This document shows positions 59,808 through 64,000 of a stretch of DNA of 64,000 bases, one piece after another (position 1 is the stretch's first letter; every line of letters starts with the position of its first letter). This stretch comes from Cyclobacteriaceae bacterium. Its GTDB lineage: Bacteria > Bacteroidota > Bacteroidia > Cytophagales > Cyclobacteriaceae. The stretch is from assembly GCA_019638355.1 (NCBI GenBank), contig JAHBTY010000001.1, positions 682,001 through 746,000 of the forward strand. The letters run 5' to 3'. The translations under genes and the position numbers were made by a program. The notes under the pieces were generated by a model. The model did not search any database. It was not told the DNA's origin and worked only from the letters and a program-made list of their open reading frames with translations.

Positions 59808-60305
59808 ATGAAAAACCTTTGTGCCATATTGACGGGATTCATCTTGTTCTCATGCGATTCGCAAAAGGTATTACTTCGTTCAACTGTAGGAAAAGGAGTA
59901 GAGTATGAAATCGGGCAATTTAATAGTGGTTGTTGCGGATGCATCGCATTATATTATTCCAGCCATGAGAATCAAAAAGTAAAAGAGCAATTGATATTTG
60001 AAACAACTTGTGGTATCGGAAAACCTACGGTTTTTAAATTTGAAAATGAGGCGGGCGAAAAAAGTACAAGCGCGGTAAAGAGATTTATTGCTGTTTCAGA
60101 TACTACTTCAGAAGTTAAGTTTAACACTAAACAGCTATCCGTATTAAAAAAACTTGATAGCATTGTTTTAGCTCAAGGAATTAAAACAGTTCCCAGGGAA
60201 TTCCAATTTTCCAGACTAACAGGATACCGGACAGTAACCGAAGGAGAACAATTTCATCCATTTTGGATAAGTGAAAAAGGGAAATCGGTGTATCAAACAA
60301 ACTAG
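59808..60305 (+). CDS. Predicted lipoprotein of unknown function
   Basis: A 165-residue protein with a signal peptide and lipobox (LTGFILFSC, Cys16). The mature part contains several cysteines near NSGCCGCIALYY, which may form disulfides, and mixed alpha/beta segments but no known family. It begins six bases after purH, so it is probably in the same transcript. Lgt encoded at 38 kb would lipidate it. Confidence 0.6.
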   Translation: MKNLCAILTGFILFSCDSQKVLLRSTVGKGVEYEIGQFNSGCCGCIALYYSSHENQKVKEQLIFETTCGIGKPTVFKFENEAGEKSTSAVKRFIAVSDTTSEVKFNTKQLSVLKKLDSIVLAQGIKTVPREFQFSRLTGYRTVTEGEQFHPFWISEKGKSVYQTN

Positions 60306-60442
60306 TTGGGTTTCGTAGTCTCAAGGCAGAACATTCTCAAAGTCATTCAGCGCCCTTGTAAGTTTTTCATTCGAATACTCATAAAATTCACAGGATTATT
60401 TCTGTAATTTCGTGCTTCGTAACTTTTTAACCTCCGGAACGA

Positions 60443-61468
60443 ATGGGACTTTTCGATTTCTTTACTCAGGACATTGCCATTGACCTGGGTACTGCCAATA
60501 CCCTGATTATTCATAAAGACAAAGTGGTGGTAGATGAACCTTCTATCATTGCCTTAGACCGCTCCAGCGGCAAAGTGTTAGCCATCGGTCGCGAGGCCAT
60601 GCAAATGCACGAAAAAACACACGACAACATCAAAACTATCCGCCCGCTTAAAGAAGGTGTTATTGCCGACTTCCACGCTGCCGAAATGATGATTCGTGGT
60701 ATGATTAAACTGATTGATACCGGCCGCAGGTTATTTCCACCGTCTTTGCGGATGGTAATCTGCATTCCTTCGGCTATTACCGAAGTAGAGAAGCGTGCTG
60801 TGCGCGATTCGGCTGAGCACGCCAATGCCAAAGAAGTGTATATGATTCACGAGCCGATTGCTGCAGCCATCGGTATTGGTATTGATATTGAACAACCCGT
60901 GGGCAACATGATTGTAGATATTGGGGGCGGTACTACCGATATTGCAGTAATAGCCCTTTCGGGGATTGTTTGCGATCAGTCCATTCGCATAGCTGGCGAT
61001 ACCTTTAACCGTGATATTCTGGATTACATGCGCAGGCAGCATAACCTGTTGATTGGCGAGCGATCAGCTGAACGTGTTAAGATTGAAGTAGGTTCTGCTT
61101 TAACTGAATTAGATGATGGACCCGAGGATTATGAAATCCGCGGTCGCGATTTGATGACGGGTATCCCAAAAACAATCAAGATTTCGTATTCAGAAGTGGC
61201 ATTTGCGTTAGATAAATCCATTTCTAAATTAGAAGAAGCCGTACTGAAAGCTTTGGAATTATCCCCACCTGAGTTATCCGCTGATATTTACGAGCAAGGT
61301 ATTTACCTGACTGGGGGTGGAGCCATGTTGCGTGGCTTGGATAAGCGCTTGTCGTTAAAAACCAAATTACCAATACACGTAGCGGACGATCCGCTGCGGG
61401 CAGTAGTAAGAGGAACAGGTGCCGCGCTCAAAAATCTGGATCATTATCGCAAAGTATTGATGACCTGA
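60443..61468 (+). CDS. mreB: Rod-shape-determining actin MreB
   Basis: A 341-residue bacterial actin that polymerises along the membrane and directs the elongation machinery. Phosphate 1 motif IDLGTANTLIIH, connect and phosphate 2 region MIVDIGGGTTDIAVIAL and the adenosine motif YLTGGGAMLRGL are conserved; IHEPIAAAIGIGID is also typical. Four bases separate it from mreC. A TAATTTCG box 30 bases upstream is a 7-of-8 promoter match. Confidence 0.98.
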   Translation: MGLFDFFTQDIAIDLGTANTLIIHKDKVVVDEPSIIALDRSSGKVLAIGREAMQMHEKTHDNIKTIRPLKEGVIADFHAAEMMIRGMIKLIDTGRRLFPPSLRMVICIPSAITEVEKRAVRDSAEHANAKEVYMIHEPIAAAIGIGIDIEQPVGNMIVDIGGGTTDIAVIALSGIVCDQSIRIAGDTFNRDILDYMRRQHNLLIGERSAERVKIEVGSALTELDDGPEDYEIRGRDLMTGIPKTIKISYSEVAFALDKSISKLEEAVLKALELSPPELSADIYEQGIYLTGGGAMLRGLDKRLSLKTKLPIHVADDPLRAVVRGTGAALKNLDHYRKVLMT

Positions 61469-61472
61469 CGGA

Positions 61473-62300
61473 ATGGAGCGGCTCATAAATTTTATTTACG
61501 AGTACCGGGCTTTTTTTACTTTTCTGTTTCTCGAACTTCTGTGTGCCTGGTTGGTGGTTGAAAATAACCAATACCAAAGCACCCAGTATTTCAATTCGTC
61601 CAATCGGGTATCAGCCCAATTGCTGGGTTTTTCGCAAGGCGTGCGCGAGTATTTTTCGCTGCGCACCATTAACGAAGACCTGGCACGCGAAAATGCCGAG
61701 CTACGAAGAGATTTGGAACGTACCCGCATTCAACTTACCGAAGCAACCACCGATACCACACGCATTAATCAATTTGATTTTGTAAGTGCCAAGGTGATGG
61801 CCAATTCTACGCATTTGTATAAAAACTTTATCACCATTAATAAGGGAAAAGCCGATGGTTTATATCCTGGCATGGCTGTAATTGGCGATGCAGGTGCTGT
61901 GGGTAAAGTAAAATCAGTTTCTGATCGGTACGCGGTAGTAATTTCGTTACTGAATGTAGATGAACAAGTTTCGGGAATGATCAAACGCACTAATCATTTT
62001 GGTACCGTTCGCTGGAATGGGATAGATCAGCGCTATACTACATTGCAATTTATTCCACGGCACGCAACCCCCGTTAAGGGCGATACCGTTGTTACCTCGG
62101 GGTATAATGCAGTATTTCCAGAGGGTATTATGATTGGGATTGTAACCGAAGTTAATTTAAAATCAGAAGCTCCCTTTTGGGATATTGAAATAGAACTTTC
62201 GCAGGATTTTGGTCGCCTGGCATTTGTAGAGGTGATAAAAAGTAAACTTAAAAGCGAAAAAGATTCATTGGAAAAAGTAACCACAGGCGAACGGAGATGA
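61473..62300 (+). CDS. mreC: Rod-shape-determining protein MreC
   Basis: A 275-residue protein with one N-terminal helix (FFTFLFLELLCAWLVV, about 13-28), a coiled coil (ENAELRRDLERTRIQL) and a periplasmic beta-barrel domain containing SAKVMANSTHLYKNFITINKGKADGL, MAVIGDAGAVGKVKSV and GDTVVTSGYNAVFPEGIMIG. MreC links MreB to PBP2. It overlaps mreD by 4 bases. Confidence 0.95.
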   Translation: MERLINFIYEYRAFFTFLFLELLCAWLVVENNQYQSTQYFNSSNRVSAQLLGFSQGVREYFSLRTINEDLARENAELRRDLERTRIQLTEATTDTTRINQFDFVSAKVMANSTHLYKNFITINKGKADGLYPGMAVIGDAGAVGKVKSVSDRYAVVISLLNVDEQVSGMIKRTNHFGTVRWNGIDQRYTTLQFIPRHATPVKGDTVVTSGYNAVFPEGIMIGIVTEVNLKSEAPFWDIEIELSQDFGRLAFVEVIKSKLKSEKDSLEKVTTGERR

Positions 62301-62812
62301 ACCGATCAGGAATTGCACAGTTACTACTATTTTTTGCATACCTGTTACTTCAGGTACTGGTGCTGCGAAATGTAGCGTTGTTTAATACAGCCTTTTGTTT
62401 TTTTTACATCGCATTTATTTTATTGCTACCCATCGAAACCAACCCTTTGCTACTCATGCTGGCCGGGTTTCTGTTAGGTTTTTCGGTAGATATATTTTAC
62501 AATAGTATGGGATTGCATGCCTTTGCTACGGTGCTGGTAGCATACCTACGCAACTATTGGTTAAACACAATTACTCCACAAGGAGGCTACGAAAGCGGGG
62601 CTGCTGTTACAGTAGCTGCCAATGGCTTGCAGTGGTTTTTAGTTTATACAATACCCCTGATATTCTTACATCATTTGGTATTATTTTTTGTTGAAGCTGC
62701 AGGCGTTACGCTGTTTTGGTACACGATGCTTAAAATTGTAGGCAGTTTGGTGTTTACCATGTTGGTAGTAGTACTGTTTCAGTTTTTAACACCACCCCGC
62801 AGACGGCTATGA
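62297..62812 (+). CDS. mreD: Rod-shape-determining protein MreD
   Basis: A 171-residue membrane protein with about five helices (LLLFFAYLLLQVLVL, FYIAFILLLPI, LLMLAGFLLGFSVDIFY). The size, topology and position between mreC and mrdA identify it. Its start overlaps mreC and its end overlaps mrdA by 4 bases each, so translation is coupled throughout the operon. Confidence 0.9.
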   Translation: MNRSGIAQLLLFFAYLLLQVLVLRNVALFNTAFCFFYIAFILLLPIETNPLLLMLAGFLLGFSVDIFYNSMGLHAFATVLVAYLRNYWLNTITPQGGYESGAAVTVAANGLQWFLVYTIPLIFLHHLVLFFVEAAGVTLFWYTMLKIVGSLVFTMLVVVLFQFLTPPRRRL

Positions 62813-64000
62813 ATGAAGGCAGGCGCGAAATAGTTCAGATAGTTTTTGCCCTGGTGGGTATTGTTTTTTTGGTCAGGCTTTTTTTTATACAAGTATTGGA
62901 CAACCGGTATGCCGAGCTGGCCGATGGCAATGCAATTTTGCGCGAGGTGGAATACCCTTTCCGGGGCTTAATATACGATCGTAACAAGAAACTTATTGTG
63001 TATAACACACCTGAGTACGACCTACAGGTGGTAATGAAGGAAGTTAAAAATTTTGATTCGGCCAGATTTTGTTCAGTGTTTGGCCTAACCCACGAAGAAC
63101 TTCAACAAAAATTTAAAGAAGTAAAGGGGCGTAAAAATCAATACTCGCCATTCAAACCAATGCTATTCCTGAATCAACTTTCGCATGTTGATTTTGCACG
63201 GATTCAGGATCATCTCGATGAATTTCCCGGCTTCTATATTCAGGCTCGAACCACCCGCGCCTACCAATCGCCCACCTTGGCAAATGCGTTGGGTTATGTG
63301 AGTGAAATCAGTAAAGAAACACTGGCCCGCGATGAATCGCGTATTTATAAACAAGGCGATTATGTGGGGCAAAGTGGTATTGAAGCTTTTTACGAAGAAC
63401 AACTGCGTGGCAAGCGGGGTGTTCGCTTTAAACTTCGTAATGTAAAGGGTATTGAAAAGGGTTCATTTAAAAATGGTGAGTATGATACGCTGTCTGTTCC
63501 CGGGGCAAATCTTTATACTGGTATCGATATTGAGTTGCAACGCTATGGCGAATTTTTAATGAATGGCAAAGCCGGTTCTATTGTAGCCATTGAACCATCT
63601 AGCGGTGAAATTTTATCGCTTGTATCAGGCCCTTCTTATGACCCCGCCTTGCTTACCGGAAAAAATTATAGTTCTAATTTTAAGTTGATCAGCAACGATT
63701 CACTTAAACCGTTATTCAATCGTCCTTTAATGGCACAATATCGGCCAGGGTCTATATTTAAGATAGCCCAGGCCATGACGGCCCTGCAGGAGAAAGTAAT
63801 TACTCCTGATACGCGCATACGCTGCGATCGCTCCATCATCAATTGCCATGGTGCACACTCCAACGAAGATTTGCGCGGAGCAATTGCTAACTCCTGTAAC
63901 CCCTATTTCCACAACGTGCTCAGGCGTATGCTTAATAAGGGTGTAGCAAATGATCCGTTTGCCGATACCCGCATTGGCCTGGAAGAGTGGAATAAACACA
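62809..64000 (+). CDS. mrdA: Penicillin-binding protein 2 (truncated by window end)
   Basis: The N-terminal 397 residues of the elongation transpeptidase PBP2. The ATG at 62809 overlaps the mreD stop in an ATGA; a membrane anchor (IVFALVGIVFLVRLFFIQVL) follows at residues about 10-30. The non-catalytic dimerisation domain contains EVEYPFRGLIYDRN and GQSGIEAFYEEQLRG; then the transpeptidase domain begins with IVAIEPSSGEILSLVS and the active-site SIFK in RPGSIFKIAQ, with ANSCN as SxN. The frame stays open to the last base; the KTG motif lies beyond. rodA probably follows. Confidence 0.95.
   Translation, partial: MNEGRREIVQIVFALVGIVFLVRLFFIQVLDNRYAELADGNAILREVEYPFRGLIYDRNKKLIVYNTPEYDLQVVMKEVKNFDSARFCSVFGLTHEELQQKFKEVKGRKNQYSPFKPMLFLNQLSHVDFARIQDHLDEFPGFYIQARTTRAYQSPTLANALGYVSEISKETLARDESRIYKQGDYVGQSGIEAFYEEQLRGKRGVRFKLRNVKGIEKGSFKNGEYDTLSVPGANLYTGIDIELQRYGEFLMNGKAGSIVAIEPSSGEILSLVSGPSYDPALLTGKNYSSNFKLISNDSLKPLFNRPLMAQYRPGSIFKIAQAMTALQEKVITPDTRIRCDRSIINCHGAHSNEDLRGAIANSCNPYFHNVLRRMLNKGVANDPFADTRIGLEEWNKH

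Overview
This window looks like a chromosome fragment from a Bacteroidota bacterium, most likely of the Cytophagales type. The evidence is the gene content (TonB-dependent receptor and carboxypeptidase-regulatory-like outer-membrane proteins, DUF5686, ECF sigma/anti-sigma pairs, Bacteroidota-style Lgt and PheS), the weak Shine-Dalgarno signals, and repeated TAnnTTTG boxes, the Bacteroidota -7 promoter element, close to start codons. I saw no rRNA, tRNA, CRISPR array, insertion sequence or prophage.

1-12.9 kb is a surface-polysaccharide locus: the 3' end of rfbB, a Wzx-like flippase, three different O-antigen polymerase/ligase-like membrane proteins, a GT9 and a GT26 glycosyltransferase, two zinc-ribbon methyltransferases, a paratose-epimerase-like SDR, a WcaJ-type and a WecA-type initiating sugar-phosphate transferase. 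Most of it is AT-rich; base composition changes near the 3' end of the WcaJ-type gene, where host-like DNA begins. 12.9-19.8 kb holds pheS, a DegT aminotransferase, a 3-hydroxyacyl-CoA dehydrogenase, a Rieske-like lipoprotein, an amino-acid permease and an ECF sigma factor with a multidomain anti-sigma/TonB-like partner. 20.1-24.9 kb is a second glycosylation cluster built around a three-domain glycosyltransferase fusion. 24.9-27.6 kb is an ECF sigma/anti-sigma/gmk/nadD operon with a toxin-antitoxin pair lying between gmk and nadD.

27.7-37.4 kb carries a DUF5686 outer-membrane protein, a selenium tRNA-modification module (mnmH, selD, WYL-like protein), a SUMF1-like exported protein with another sigma/anti-sigma pair, and an AAA_14/DUF4143 ATPase preceded by three repeats with an exact 33-bp period. 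37.5-42.2 kb is mostly minus strand: lgt, frr, an Hcp/TssD-like gene and pyrH, a TRIC-type channel and a solo biotinyl-carrier protein. A TPP riboswitch at 42.26 kb precedes a TonB-dependent receptor that probably imports thiamine. 44.9-52.5 kb is UbiA, PurN, thioesterase, HmgA, S41 protease, hemerythrin/RIC-like protein, RuvX and Def.

The most unusual locus is 52.5-55.1 kb: an unrecognised 256-aa protein translationally coupled to a 632-aa membrane protein that appears to join an ICMT-like methyltransferase, a PAP2_3-like phosphatase/transferase and an Lgt-like domain. After it come a methionine-type aminotransferase with an omega-amidase-like nitrilase, a frameshifted GxxExxY gene, purH, a small lipoprotein and the cell-shape operon mreB-mreC-mreD-mrdA, which runs off the window end. 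Several intergenic hairpins in this half begin inside the stop codon of the gene before them.
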